A stretch of DNA of 64,000 bases from BP-133 sp040756995 (lineage in GTDB: Bacteria; Actinomycetota; Acidimicrobiia; IMCC26256; BP-133): assembly GCA_040756995.1 (NCBI GenBank), contig JBFLYK010000014.1, forward strand, positions 81,079 through 145,078, given 5' to 3'. Below the pieces are notes generated by a model. It was not told where the DNA came from, did no database searches, and worked only from the letters and a program-made list of their open reading frames with translations. A program made the position numbers and the translations under genes. This document shows positions 8,616 to 17,165 of this stretch, one piece after another (position 1 is the stretch's first letter; each line of letters begins with the position of its first letter).

Positions 8616-9425
8616 ATGGCCACTGCCACGAGTACCGCGACACTGAGCGTCGGCCCCATGCTGCGGGACTGGCGGCAGCGACGGCGCCTGAGCCAGCTCG
8701 ACGTGTCGGCCCGGGCCGCCATCTCCACCCGGCATCTGAGCTTCCTGGAGACCGGCCGGGCCCGGCCGAGCCGGGAGATGGTCCTGCACCTGGCCGAGGA
8801 GCTCGACGTGCCGCTGCGGGAACGGAACACGTTGCTGGTGGCGGCCGGCTACGCCCCGATCTACCAGGAGACGCCGCTGGAGGGGGAGGACATGGCGACC
8901 GTGCGCGAGACCCTCCAGCAGCTGCTGGCGAGCCACGAACCCAACCCGGCCCTGGTGGTCGACCGTCAGTGGAACCTGGTGCTGGCCAACCGGGCGATCA
9001 ACCTGCTCCTCACCGGCGTCTCCGCCGGCCTGCTGGACCCGCCGGTCAACGTGCTGCGCGTCGCCCTCCATCCGGACGGGTTGGCGCCGCGCATCGCCAA
9101 CTTCGAGGAGTGGAGCGGACATCTGCTGTCCCGCCTGAGCCGGGAGGTGACGGCCACCGGCGACCCGCGGCTGGCCAAGCTCTACGACGAGTTGCGGGCC
9201 TACCCCGGCGTGAGCGAGCGGGAGCTGGCCGTGCCCCACGGCGACGGCGCCAGCCGGCTCATGGTCACGCTGCGGCTCAAGTCCCCGGCCGGTGACCTGG
9301 CGTTCTTCTCCACGGTGGCCACCTTCGGCACCGCCGTCGACATCACCCTGGCCGAGATGTCGATCGAGTCGTTCTTTCCCGCCGACGCCACCACCGCCGC
9401 CACCCTGCGGGCGGCGCTGGCCTGA
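8616..9425 (+). CDS. XRE-family regulator with MmyB-like ligand domain
   Basis: A 269-residue regulator. Residues about 13-70 form an XRE helix-turn-helix (LRDWRQRRRLSQLDVSARAA, FLETGRARPSREMV). The C-terminal 180 residues (NPALVVDRQWNLVLANRAI, WSGHLLSRL) match the MmyB-like PAS-type domain that binds fatty-acid-like ligands in actinobacterial regulators. The target gene is unknown. It lies 35 bases after the TetR gene but has its own start-proximal -10 box, so it is probably transcribed separately. Confidence 0.87.
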   Translation: MATATSTATLSVGPMLRDWRQRRRLSQLDVSARAAISTRHLSFLETGRARPSREMVLHLAEELDVPLRERNTLLVAAGYAPIYQETPLEGEDMATVRETLQQLLASHEPNPALVVDRQWNLVLANRAINLLLTGVSAGLLDPPVNVLRVALHPDGLAPRIANFEEWSGHLLSRLSREVTATGDPRLAKLYDELRAYPGVSERELAVPHGDGASRLMVTLRLKSPAGDLAFFSTVATFGTAVDITLAEMSIESFFPADATTAATLRAALA

Positions 9426-9442
9426 GCCGGGGCGACCGCCCC

Positions 9443-9994
9443 TTACTGCACGCTGATCTCGGCCTTCATGCCCTTCTTGTAGTGGGGCGTACCGGCTTCG
9501 TCGTTGCTCGGGATGAAGCAGACGAGCCCGTAGCGGCCGGCGGGCAGGTTGCCGATCAGATCCATCTTGGCTGACTCGCCCGGGCCGGCCCCGGTGCCGC
9601 CGAAGAACGTCATCTTGGGCGGAGGCGGCGTCTGGTTCGGGGGCGGGTTCTGGCCCCCCTGCTGCCCGCCCGACTGGCCGCCGCCCTGCTGTGGTGCTTC
9701 GGCCTGCTGCTGCCGGGCCTCGTCCTCGGCCAGAATCTGGTCCAGCGACTGGCTGACGCCGTCGTTGATCCGGAAGATCGACAGCTCGTGGCCTTCAGCC
9801 TTGCTTTCGTTGGTGAAGGAGAAGCGCGTCTCGCCGGCCTTCAGCGTGCCGGGGACACCGCCGAAGGCGTAGTCGGTGCCCTTCACGGCCACGATCCCGC
9901 CCTGGGCGTTCACGCCCGGCAGGCCCAGCAGCAGGGCGGCCATGCCCGCTCCGGCCACCACGGCTCCGGCGGCGAACGAATAGCGCTTGTTCAT
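9443..9994 (-). CDS. Secreted cupredoxin-like protein
   Basis: A 183-residue exported protein. Start ATG 9994 follows GGGGAGGATGAG, a strong ribosome-binding site. Residues 1-30 form a signal peptide ending VNAQ. A Gly/Gln/Pro-rich linker (about residues 95-125) interrupts the domain. The end reads LVCFIPSNDEAGTPHYKKGM, with a Cys, a His and a Met spaced as in a type-1 copper site. Function is not established; a copper-binding electron carrier or a copper-free cupredoxin fold are both possible. It is convergent with the XRE regulator. Confidence 0.65.
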   Translation of the reverse strand: MNKRYSFAAGAVVAGAGMAALLLGLPGVNAQGGIVAVKGTDYAFGGVPGTLKAGETRFSFTNESKAEGHELSIFRINDGVSQSLDQILAEDEARQQQAEAPQQGGGQSGGQQGGQNPPPNQTPPPPKMTFFGGTGAGPGESAKMDLIGNLPAGRYGLVCFIPSNDEAGTPHYKKGMKAEISVQ

Positions 9995-10098
9995 CTCATC
10001 CTCCCCAGTCCGGCCCCAACACAGAGATGTGACAACACAGGCTAACGCAAGCGGGCCGAGGGCACGCTGAGAGCCGCCGGTCGGCCTGACTTGCAAAG

Positions 10099-10104
10099 TA
10101 GGGT
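10099..10104 (+). promoter_or_regulatory. -10 box (TAGGGT) of the methyltransferase pair
   Basis: TAGGGT lies 8 bases upstream of the ATG at 10113, with no Shine-Dalgarno between. Confidence 0.4.
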
Positions 10105-10112
10105 CAGCGCCG

Positions 10113-11420
10113 ATGACGAGCGTGCTGACCTGCGCCGATGCCGGCCTGTTGGCGCCGGCCCGGCCCGACCTGGCGGGGCTCGTCCACTGGGGCGGGGGCG
10201 CGACGCAGCCGATCCACCGCTGGTTCCGCTACCGGGAAGGGTTCTCGCCCGCCCTGATCTCGGAATTGGGCCTCGGCCGGCGGATCCTCGATCCCTTCTG
10301 CGGATCGGGATCGATCATGGTCGGCGCGGCGCAGCAGGGGCGCACCGCCGTGGGCATCGACGTCAACCCGCTGGCCGCCTTCGTCAGCCGGGTGAAGCTC
10401 TCACCATTGAGCGACGCCGACCTCGCCGCCGCCACCGTCTTCCTGCAGCGTTTCGAGGCGGCGGTGGCGGGAGTGGCCCCCTGGCCGGTGCCGGGCTTGC
10501 GCATCGCCCGGAAGGTGTTCGAGCCCGGCATCCTCGAAGAAGTCCTCCGGCTGCGGGCGCTGATCGAGGACCGGGCCGGCCGCCCGGGCCAGCGCGACTT
10601 CCTGCTCCTGGCCTGGCTGTCGATCCTCCAGGCGGTCGGGAGCTACTTCAAGGAAGGCAACGGCATCAAGTACCGCAACCGGAAGCGGCGGCCGGGCGGC
10701 TACGTCCCGCGACCCGAGGGCCAGTGGCAGCGGGAGCGTTTCGGGGCCGACCAGGTGGCGTTCGTGCGGGCCGCCTTCCGGGCCAAGCTGACCGACATGC
10801 TGGCCGACGTCACCGCCTGGCGACGGGGAACGTGGAGCGGGCAGCGGCTGATCGAAGGGGAGGCACGCGCCGAGATGGCCCGTCTCGAGCCCCGATCGTT
10901 CGACTCGGTGGTGTTCTCACCGCCCTACGCCAACCGGTTCGATTACTTCGAGTCCCAGAAGGTCGAGCTGTGGTTCGGCGGGTTCGTCGGCAGCTACGAC
11001 GATCTGCTGACCCTGCGCAAACGGTCGCTCCGTTCCCATCTCGGCGCCGCCCTCGACGGCGCGGTCATCGATCTTCCCGAATTGGAGGAGCTCATCGAGG
11101 AGATGGACCAGAGCTCCTCCGCGGTGCGGATGCGGGTGCCGACGTTGCTGCGGGGCTACTTCAGCGACATGGCCGAGGTGTTGCAGCGCTGCCGCGCCGT
11201 GCTCGTCCCCGGCGGGCAGTGCTGCGTGGTGGTCGGCAACTCCGCCTACGGCGGCGTCATCATCCCGACCGATGTGCTGATCGCCCGCCTCGGCCTGGCC
11301 GCCGGGTTCGACACGGCCGCCGTGGTGCCCGTCCGGCACCTGACCGTCGCCCCGCAGCAGCGCACCGAGCTGCGGGGCCGGGAGAACCTGATGCGGGAGA
11401 GCGTCGTGGTCCTGGCATGA
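10113..11420 (+). CDS. DNA methyltransferase, SPPY type (probable N4-cytosine), first of pair
   Basis: A 435-residue SAM-dependent methyltransferase. The SAM-binding motif DPFCGSGS (60-67) is followed by VGIDVNPLAAF, and the catalytic motif SPPY (269-272) follows a long central region that may read the DNA target. In amino-methyltransferases DPPY/NPPY usually marks N6-adenine enzymes and SPPY N4-cytosine enzymes. The next gene is a second enzyme of the same layout, overlapping by 4 bases (ATGA), so both are made from one transcript. No restriction endonuclease is recognisable nearby. Confidence 0.8.
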   Translation: MTSVLTCADAGLLAPARPDLAGLVHWGGGATQPIHRWFRYREGFSPALISELGLGRRILDPFCGSGSIMVGAAQQGRTAVGIDVNPLAAFVSRVKLSPLSDADLAAATVFLQRFEAAVAGVAPWPVPGLRIARKVFEPGILEEVLRLRALIEDRAGRPGQRDFLLLAWLSILQAVGSYFKEGNGIKYRNRKRRPGGYVPRPEGQWQRERFGADQVAFVRAAFRAKLTDMLADVTAWRRGTWSGQRLIEGEARAEMARLEPRSFDSVVFSPPYANRFDYFESQKVELWFGGFVGSYDDLLTLRKRSLRSHLGAALDGAVIDLPELEELIEEMDQSSSAVRMRVPTLLRGYFSDMAEVLQRCRAVLVPGGQCCVVVGNSAYGGVIIPTDVLIARLGLAAGFDTAAVVPVRHLTVAPQQRTELRGRENLMRESVVVLA

Positions 11421-12763
11421 CCGCGCCGGCCCCGGTCGACACCGTCCGCTTCGTCGAGGTCGACGCCTTCCCGCCGCCGGCCGACATCGAGCCCGGGCAG
11501 CTGTTCTCGCTCAGCCTGTCCGGCACCACGACCGCCTTCACCCACGGGTTGCACCGCTTCGCGGCCAAGTTCATCCCTCAGGTGCCGGCCTGGGCCCTCG
11601 ACTCGTTCGCCGCCCCGGGCGGCGTCGTCGTCGATCCGTTCATGGGTTCGGGCACGACCCTGGTCGAAGCACTGGTGCGGGGCGGTACGACCGTCGGCGT
11701 CGACATCGACCCGCTGGCCCGCTTCATCGCCCGGGCCAAGGTGACGGCGGTCGATCACGAACGGATCGGCGTCCTCGCTGCCGAGTTGGCCGCCCGGTGG
11801 CGGGCGCCGGCCGCCACGCTGAGGCCGCCCATGCCCGACATCGACAACTTCGACCGCTGGTTCAGCCCCGGCCAGTGGGGCCGGGTGCAGTCGCTGCGCG
11901 ACACGATCCTGCGCCTCGACTGCCGCGACGACGAGCGGGCCTTCCTCCTCGTCGTGTTCAGCTCGACACTGCGCTGGGTGTCGAACGCCGACGACCAGTC
12001 GCAGAAGACCTACGTGTCGGGCACGCTCCGCAAACAGCCCCCGCCGGTGGCCGACGTCTTCTGGCGGTTCCTCCGCCGGGCGGCCGATGGGCTCGCCGAC
12101 CTCAACCGCCAACGCCGAGGCGACGCGGTCGCCGTCATTCCTGACGGCGCCGACGCCACCCGCCTCGGTCTGGCGCCGGCCAGCGTCGACCTGGCCGTGG
12201 CGTCACCGCCCTACCTCGATTCCGTCGACTACCCGTACAACATGATGCTGGAGTACTTCTGGCTCGGTTCGCTGCTCGGTGTGCCCGACCGCCGCAGCTT
12301 CAACGCCCTGCGCCGCCGGCCCATCGGCGCCAAGCATCCCGCCGTGACCGCCGGTCTTCCGCCCGCCCTGGAGGGCTGCGTGTCCCTCGAGGTGATGCCG
12401 CCCGCCCGCCGGACGGCGGCGACGACGTACTTCGCCCTCATGGAACAGCACTTCATCGAGATGGCCCGGTGCCTGAAGCCCGGTGCCCGCTACGTCTTCG
12501 TGGTCGGCAACAGCCAGACGCTCATCGACATGGTGCCGCTCCACGACGCCCTCGTCCGCTTGGCGGCCGGCGCCGGCCTGAGCCTGGAACGGGCCTTCGG
12601 TTACCGGATCCGGCGGCACTACATGAAGTTCCCCCGCCGGGGCCGGGGCGGGATCATCCTGATCGACTGGGTGCTGGTGTTCCGTAAGGAGCGGGCGGTC
12701 ACGCCGCCCGCTCCATTACCTCTGCACTGGTTGACGCTGGCGCCCGGGGCCGTGGCCCACTAG
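11417..12763 (+). CDS. DNA methyltransferase, SPPY type (probable N4-cytosine), second of pair
   Basis: A 448-residue methyltransferase starting in the stop codon of its partner. The N-terminal FTHGLHRFAAKFIPQ segment, SAM motif DPFMGSGT (73-80), VGVDIDPLARF and catalytic SPPY (263-266) give the same motif order as the upstream enzyme, although overall identity appears low. A pair of methyltransferases can modify the two strands of an asymmetric site; that is an inference here, as is N4-cytosine specificity. The stop overlaps the convergent IscA-like gene by 4 bases. Confidence 0.82.
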   Translation: MTAPAPVDTVRFVEVDAFPPPADIEPGQLFSLSLSGTTTAFTHGLHRFAAKFIPQVPAWALDSFAAPGGVVVDPFMGSGTTLVEALVRGGTTVGVDIDPLARFIARAKVTAVDHERIGVLAAELAARWRAPAATLRPPMPDIDNFDRWFSPGQWGRVQSLRDTILRLDCRDDERAFLLVVFSSTLRWVSNADDQSQKTYVSGTLRKQPPPVADVFWRFLRRAADGLADLNRQRRGDAVAVIPDGADATRLGLAPASVDLAVASPPYLDSVDYPYNMMLEYFWLGSLLGVPDRRSFNALRRRPIGAKHPAVTAGLPPALEGCVSLEVMPPARRTAATTYFALMEQHFIEMARCLKPGARYVFVVGNSQTLIDMVPLHDALVRLAAGAGLSLERAFGYRIRRHYMKFPRRGRGGIILIDWVLVFRKERAVTPPAPLPLHWLTLAPGAVAH

Positions 12764-13071
12764 GCGCTGTCGGTCCGGCTGTCGGGCATCCGGGTCAGGA
12801 CGAGGTTGCCCGACTCCGCCACGTCGAGGACGACGTCGTTGAGAGGCGCGGCGACCTCCGGCGCGACGTAGTAGTTGGTGCCCTCGGCTTCGCCGATCTC
12901 GTCGCCGTCCTGCGGGCCGTCGACGAACCCGAACCCGAAGACCGCCTGGTTCTGCGAGTTGGACTCGGGGGACGGAGCGGCGAAGATCCGGACACCGAAG
13001 TGCTCGGGGAGACCCTCCCGCTCTCGGGCCCGGTTGAGCGTGGCGGCAGCCTGGCTCGTCACTTGCAGCAT
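12760..13071 (-). CDS. IscA/HesB-like protein lacking the cluster-binding cysteines
   Basis: A 103-residue protein resembling the HesB/IscA fold: an N-terminal LQVTSQAAATLNRAR helix, a GVRIFAAP strand, FGFGFVDGPQDGDEI and a C-terminal APEVAAPLNDVVLDV strand. The family binds Fe-S clusters through three cysteines, C-x(60-80)-C-x-C. No cysteine is present at all in this protein, so it cannot bind a cluster in the usual way. Many actinobacterial genomes carry such divergent members without known function. It overlaps the methyltransferase gene tail to tail. Confidence 0.65.
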   Translation of the reverse strand: MLQVTSQAAATLNRAREREGLPEHFGVRIFAAPSPESNSQNQAVFGFGFVDGPQDGDEIGEAEGTNYYVAPEVAAPLNDVVLDVAESGNLVLTRMPDSRTDSA

Positions 13072-13089
13072 GCAGCGCTCCTCTCCCTA

Positions 13090-13117
13090 GGTCGCGCGAA
13101 GTCGCGCGAGGTCGCGG
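13090..13117. repeat. Short tandem repeat (10-bp unit gtcgcgcgar, about 2.7 copies)
   Basis: Three successive GTCGCG-starting units lie just upstream of the IscA-like gene start. It could be an operator cluster or a chance GC-rich repeat. Confidence 0.5.
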
Positions 13118-13183
13118 CTGACCAAGGTCGGGCCCTACCCGGCTCCTCCGGCACCGAAACCAGGAAGGCGATGCCAGCCGGGC

Positions 13184-13645
13184 TCAGGCCCGGAGAGAGC
13201 GGTCGATGCGGGTGAGCAGCCCGTAGAGCGGGGCGAGGCTCAGCGGGCGGCTCACGACCTCCACCACCCCGGCCCGGAACAGTGCCGAGCGGCGAGTCAT
13301 GTCGAGGTCGGTCGACACGACGACCACCGCCGGGCGGCGCCGGGTCGGGCGGCTGGCGGCGACCAGAAACTCGGTGACCTCGAGCGGGTCGAAGCCCGGG
13401 ATCTCGTCGTCGACGATGATCACGTCGAACGCTTCGGTGGCCAGCGCCGCCAGGGCCCCCCGGGCGTCCCATGCCTCCTCGGCCCGGTGGCCGAGGACGG
13501 CGACGGAGACACAGGTCAGATCCCGCCGGTCCTCGTCGCGGTCGACGACGAGGATCCGCAGCTGGTCACGCCGCTGGCGGACGGGGCGCGACTGCGCCGG
13601 TCTGGAAAACCCTGGGTGGCCGAGTCCTGGGTGGCATCGTTGCAT
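13184..13645 (-). CDS. Stand-alone response-regulator receiver domain
   Basis: A 153-residue single REC domain after a basic 28-residue N-terminus. The acidic pocket DRDED starts at Asp35, and the phospho-acceptor is probably Asp79 in VIIVDDEIPG. The conserved switch Ser/Thr is in VVVVSTD. The nearly invariant Lys that contacts the phosphoryl group is replaced by Arg in VVSRPLS. No output domain and no histidine kinase are adjacent. The start is uncertain because no ribosome-binding site is visible. Confidence 0.75.
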   Translation of the reverse strand: MQRCHPGLGHPGFSRPAQSRPVRQRRDQLRILVVDRDEDRRDLTCVSVAVLGHRAEEAWDARGALAALATEAFDVIIVDDEIPGFDPLEVTEFLVAASRPTRRRPAVVVVSTDLDMTRRSALFRAGVVEVVSRPLSLAPLYGLLTRIDRSLRA

Positions 13646-13685
13646 GGAGGGTGGCTTCTGGCCCGCCTTGTCCGATCCTTCCCAG

Positions 13686-15317
13686 TTAAGACCGATTTAG
13701 GGTGAAGCCTTCATAGCCTTTGGCCGCCACGTCGTCGCAGATCTGCCGGTAGGTCCCCACGCCCCCGAGGAAGATCGGGAAGCTGCGGACCTTGCCCTCG
13801 ATGTTGGCGCCCGTGTACCAGGAATCACCCGAGGGCCAGACGGTGATGCCGGCCACCGCCGCCACCTGGGCCATCCACTGTTCCTGGGCGTCGTCGGTGG
13901 CCTCGACCGTGGTGTAGCCCTCGGCCCGGGCGTAGGTGAGGCAGTCGGCGATCCACTCGACGTGCTGCTCGATCGACACCGCCATGTTCGACAGGACTGA
14001 CGGGCTGCCGGGGCCGGTCACGATGAACAGGTTGGGGAACCCGGCGGGGGCCACACCGAGATAGGCCTTGGGCCCGGCGGCCCACTCGTCGTGCAGTGTC
14101 CGACCGGCGCGGCCCCGGATGTCGATGCGCAGCAGCGTGCCGCTGATGGCGTCGAAGCCGGTGGCGAAGACGACGCTGTCGAAGGCGAACGTCTCGGCCG
14201 ACGTGCGCAGCCCGGTGGCGGTGAACTCCTCGATGGGCGTCGCCCGCAGATCGACGAGGCGGACGTTGTCGCGGTTGAAGGTGGCGTAGTAGCCGGTGTC
14301 GACGCAGACCCGCTTGGAGCCGATGGCGTAGCCCCGGGGGCTGAGCGCCTCGGCCACTGCCGGGTCGGCCACGGTGGCGCGGATCTTGCTCCGAACGAAC
14401 TCGGCCACGATCTCGTTGGCCGAGCGGTCGAACATCGTGTCGGGGAAGGCGCCGATGACGCCGAGCCCGCCCTGCGCCCACCGGGCTTCGAGGGCCGCCC
14501 GCCGTTCCTCCTCGGTGCATACGGCGGCCGCCTTGTCGTTGGGAACCAGGTGGGTTCCGAGGAAGCTCGCCCGGTTCTCCTGCCGCAGCTGCCGGTACCG
14601 GGCCTTGACGTCCCGGAGGTAGTCCTCGCCGAGCGGGTGGTTGTGGGCCGGGACACTGAAGTTCGGCGTGCGCTGGAACACGACGAGCTCGACCGCCTGC
14701 TCGGCGATCAGGGGGACGGCCTGGATGGCCGACGAGCCCGTCCCGATGACCGCCACCCGCTGCCCGGTGAAGTCGACACCCTCATGGGGCCACCGGGCCG
14801 TGTGGTAGGTGCGCCCGCCGTAGCGGTCGACGCCGGGGTAGTCGGGGAGGTTGGGCGTGGACAGGCAGCCGGTGGCCATCACGCACCACCGGGCGGAGAT
14901 GACCTCGCCGGTGTCGGTGCGCAGCGTCCAGCGCCCCGCCGACTCGTCGAAGTGGGCGGAGGCCACCCGGGAGTCGAAGAGGATGTCGCGCCGCAGGTCG
15001 TAGCGGTCGGCGACGTGGTTGAGGTAGGCCAGGATCTCGGGTTGGGAGGCGTAGCGCTCCGACCAGTCCCACTCCTGCTCCAGGTCCGGATCGAACGAGT
15101 AGGAGTAGTCGATGCTCTCGACGTCGCAGCGGCAGCCGGGGTAGCGGTTCCAGTACCAGGTGCCGCCGACGTCGGAGCCGGCCTCGACCACCAGGGCGCG
15201 AAACCCCTGGTGGCGCAGCTTGTGGAGGGCGAAGAGCCCCCCGAACCCGGCGCCCACCACGACCACGTCGATGTCCCTCACGGCGCCATCCTCGCAGGCA
15301 GGATTCGGACCGGTCAC
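13686..15317 (-). CDS. Flavin-containing (Baeyer-Villiger type) monooxygenase
   Basis: A 543-residue FAD/NADPH enzyme. The FAD fold GAGFGG (22-27), the NADPH fold IGTGSSA and the BVMO-type fingerprint YGGRTYHTARWP (pattern F/Y-x-G-x3-H-T-x2-W-P) identify the cyclohexanone/phenylacetone monooxygenase group, which inserts oxygen next to a ketone. The GTG at 15317 gives the longest form. A GTG at 15281 (VRDIDVVVVGAG) has GAGGA 7 bases upstream and is an equally likely start. The substrate is not predictable and the gene stands alone. Confidence 0.88.
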   Translation of the reverse strand: MTGPNPACEDGAVRDIDVVVVGAGFGGLFALHKLRHQGFRALVVEAGSDVGGTWYWNRYPGCRCDVESIDYSYSFDPDLEQEWDWSERYASQPEILAYLNHVADRYDLRRDILFDSRVASAHFDESAGRWTLRTDTGEVISARWCVMATGCLSTPNLPDYPGVDRYGGRTYHTARWPHEGVDFTGQRVAVIGTGSSAIQAVPLIAEQAVELVVFQRTPNFSVPAHNHPLGEDYLRDVKARYRQLRQENRASFLGTHLVPNDKAAAVCTEEERRAALEARWAQGGLGVIGAFPDTMFDRSANEIVAEFVRSKIRATVADPAVAEALSPRGYAIGSKRVCVDTGYYATFNRDNVRLVDLRATPIEEFTATGLRTSAETFAFDSVVFATGFDAISGTLLRIDIRGRAGRTLHDEWAAGPKAYLGVAPAGFPNLFIVTGPGSPSVLSNMAVSIEQHVEWIADCLTYARAEGYTTVEATDDAQEQWMAQVAAVAGITVWPSGDSWYTGANIEGKVRSFPIFLGGVGTYRQICDDVAAKGYEGFTLNRS

Positions 15318-15389
15318 CCCGAACCTAGCTGGGGCTCAAGCTCCCGGCTCAGCCGGTCGAAGCCATGGGCTGAGAAGGGGAGGGCAACC

Positions 15390-15599
15390 ATGTCGAATGA
15401 TGGTCTCCGGCAGTGGGAGGGGCGTCAGGTCAGCGTGGCGCTGGCCGACGGTTCCCGCATCGACGACTGCCAGCTCGTGTCCGCCGGCCGGAACGGCGCC
15501 GGCACCCTGTGGCTGTTCACCAACGGGGCCGACGTGTTCGTCCCGCTCGGCGACGTCACCGCCGTCTGGGAGGCCGGCGGCTGCTTCCGGGCCGCCTGA
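15390..15599 (+). CDS. Small Sm-like-fold candidate, 69 residues
   Basis: A 69-residue protein with a strong ribosome-binding site (GGGGAGGG 7 bases before ATG). The pattern GRQVSVALADGSRIDDC, LWLFTNGADVFVPLGDVTAVWE is five short beta strands with a DG turn, as in Sm/LSm-like barrels. That is only a shape argument, and RNA binding is not shown. It lies convergent with kaiC. Function unknown. Confidence 0.65.
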   Translation: MSNDGLRQWEGRQVSVALADGSRIDDCQLVSAGRNGAGTLWLFTNGADVFVPLGDVTAVWEAGGCFRAA

Positions 15600-15605
15600 C
15601 CGTCT

Positions 15606-17165
15606 TCACATCCTGTTCGGCGTATCAGCGGCTTCGATCGGCGTGGCCCGGCCGGCCAGGATGCCGCCGATGCCCTGGAACGACCCGCGGATGTGCATGC
15701 CGGTGGAGTCGATGGTGAATTCGTGGATCCGCTTGTCGTGGGCGGAGCCCCGCATCTTCAGCACCGTGATGCCCCGCTTGACCTCGCTGTCGACCTCGGC
15801 GTAGCGGAGCAGGATGATGCTGTCGGTGAGCGTGGAGATGTGCCCGTCCGTCACCGATTCGCCGCCGAGGAGGGTGGGTGTGGTGGCGGTGAACAGGGCG
15901 GCGATCTGTTCGGCCTTCACGTAGGACGTGAGCACGATGATGAACTCCCGGAACCCCTTGGGCGACCCACTGCGCTCCAGGGCCGAGAGGCTGTCGATGG
16001 CGATGCGGGCGGGCCGGAACTTCTCGATCTCCCGCGTGATTTCGACCAGGTGGTCCTCGACCGACGCCACCTCGGGATAGGTGGCCACGACCCGTAGCAG
16101 GCCCTGCTTCTCCAGCGCGGCGAAATCGCGGCCCCAGCCCCGGGCGTTGCGATAGATCTGCTCCACGCTCTCCTCGAACGCGAACAGCAACGACCGTTCC
16201 CCGTTCTGGGCGCCGCCGGCGATGAACTCCGTGACCATGAGCGTCTTGCCCGTCCCGGTCGCCCCTGAGGCCAGCACGACCGAGTCCCGGAAGAACCCGC
16301 CCATGCACAGGTCGTCGAGGGCCCGGTTCCCCGAGGTGATGCGGGTGTCGGTCGACTGCTGGCTCAGCTCGATCACCGACAGGGGGACGACCACCATGCC
16401 CTGCCCGGCCAGGACGGTGAAGGGGTACTCGCCCTTCCGGTGCGGAGCGCCTCGCATCTTGAGGACTTCGACCGTCCGTCGCCGCTTCTCGTCCTCGAGG
16501 ACGTTGCGCAGCACCACGACGTTGTCGGCCAGGTACTGCTCGAACCCCTCGCCGGAGACGGTCAGATGTTCGGGGCCGCTCTCCAGCGTCATCACGGCGG
16601 TGAGGTGGAGCCGCCGGAGGGCGACCGCCAGCTGGCGGAGATCCCGCCGGACGTCTCCGTTGGCGCCCAGGTGCCGGAGCACCACGTTGAGCGAGTCGAG
16701 GGTGATGCGCCCGGCGGCCGTCACGTCGACCGCCTGGCCGATCTGGGCCAGCAGCGTCGAGAAGTGATAGGGCGCCTGCTCGTCGTCGAAGCCGCCGACC
16801 GGTGAGGCGTCGACGAACCGCCACCGGTCCTCGGCTTCCCACCGCTCGATGTCCCAGCCCAGCGTGGCCAGGTTCGCCCGCAGGTCCTCCGCCGGCTCCT
16901 CGAAGGTGACGAAGACGGCGCCGTCGTCCTCCCGGATGCCCTCGACCAGGAACTGGGCGGCGAAGATCGTCTTGCCGGTGCCCGCCGTGCCCCGCACCAG
17001 CGTCGTGCGGCGGGCCGGCAGGCCACCCAGCGTGATCTCGTCGAAGCCGGGAATCCCGGTCTTCAGCCGGCGTAGCCCCCTCTGCCCGTCGAAGGTCCGG
17101 CCGCCGAGCGTCCCCAGTCCGGCGGCGACCGGCGACGGGCGGTGACGATCGCCCGAGGCGCTCAT
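15606..17165 (-). CDS. kaiC: KaiC-like circadian clock ATPase, two-domain
   Basis: A 519-residue double-RecA protein, the same length as cyanobacterial KaiC. CI: Walker A GTAGTGKT (59-66) with catalytic Glu pair FEE (89-90). CII: GATGTGKT (301-308) with FEE (331-332). The CII autophosphorylation site is intact: Ser444 and Thr445 in GHIST, with Thr439 in place of cyanobacterial Thr426, each offset by 13 residues. In cyanobacteria KaiC cycles between phosphorylated and bare states with KaiA and KaiB, neither of which is visible here. The ATG at 17165 overlaps the stop of the RsbW-like gene by 4 bases, which links it to a kinase/anti-sigma-type partner. Output is unknown. Confidence 0.9.
   Translation of the reverse strand: MSASGDRHRPSPVAAGLGTLGGRTFDGQRGLRRLKTGIPGFDEITLGGLPARRTTLVRGTAGTGKTIFAAQFLVEGIREDDGAVFVTFEEPAEDLRANLATLGWDIERWEAEDRWRFVDASPVGGFDDEQAPYHFSTLLAQIGQAVDVTAAGRITLDSLNVVLRHLGANGDVRRDLRQLAVALRRLHLTAVMTLESGPEHLTVSGEGFEQYLADNVVVLRNVLEDEKRRRTVEVLKMRGAPHRKGEYPFTVLAGQGMVVVPLSVIELSQQSTDTRITSGNRALDDLCMGGFFRDSVVLASGATGTGKTLMVTEFIAGGAQNGERSLLFAFEESVEQIYRNARGWGRDFAALEKQGLLRVVATYPEVASVEDHLVEITREIEKFRPARIAIDSLSALERSGSPKGFREFIIVLTSYVKAEQIAALFTATTPTLLGGESVTDGHISTLTDSIILLRYAEVDSEVKRGITVLKMRGSAHDKRIHEFTIDSTGMHIRGSFQGIGGILAGRATPIEAADTPNRM

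Noticed and set aside
10113..12763. Complete restriction-modification system
   Set aside because: Neither neighbour looks like an endonuclease, so only the two methyltransferases are called.
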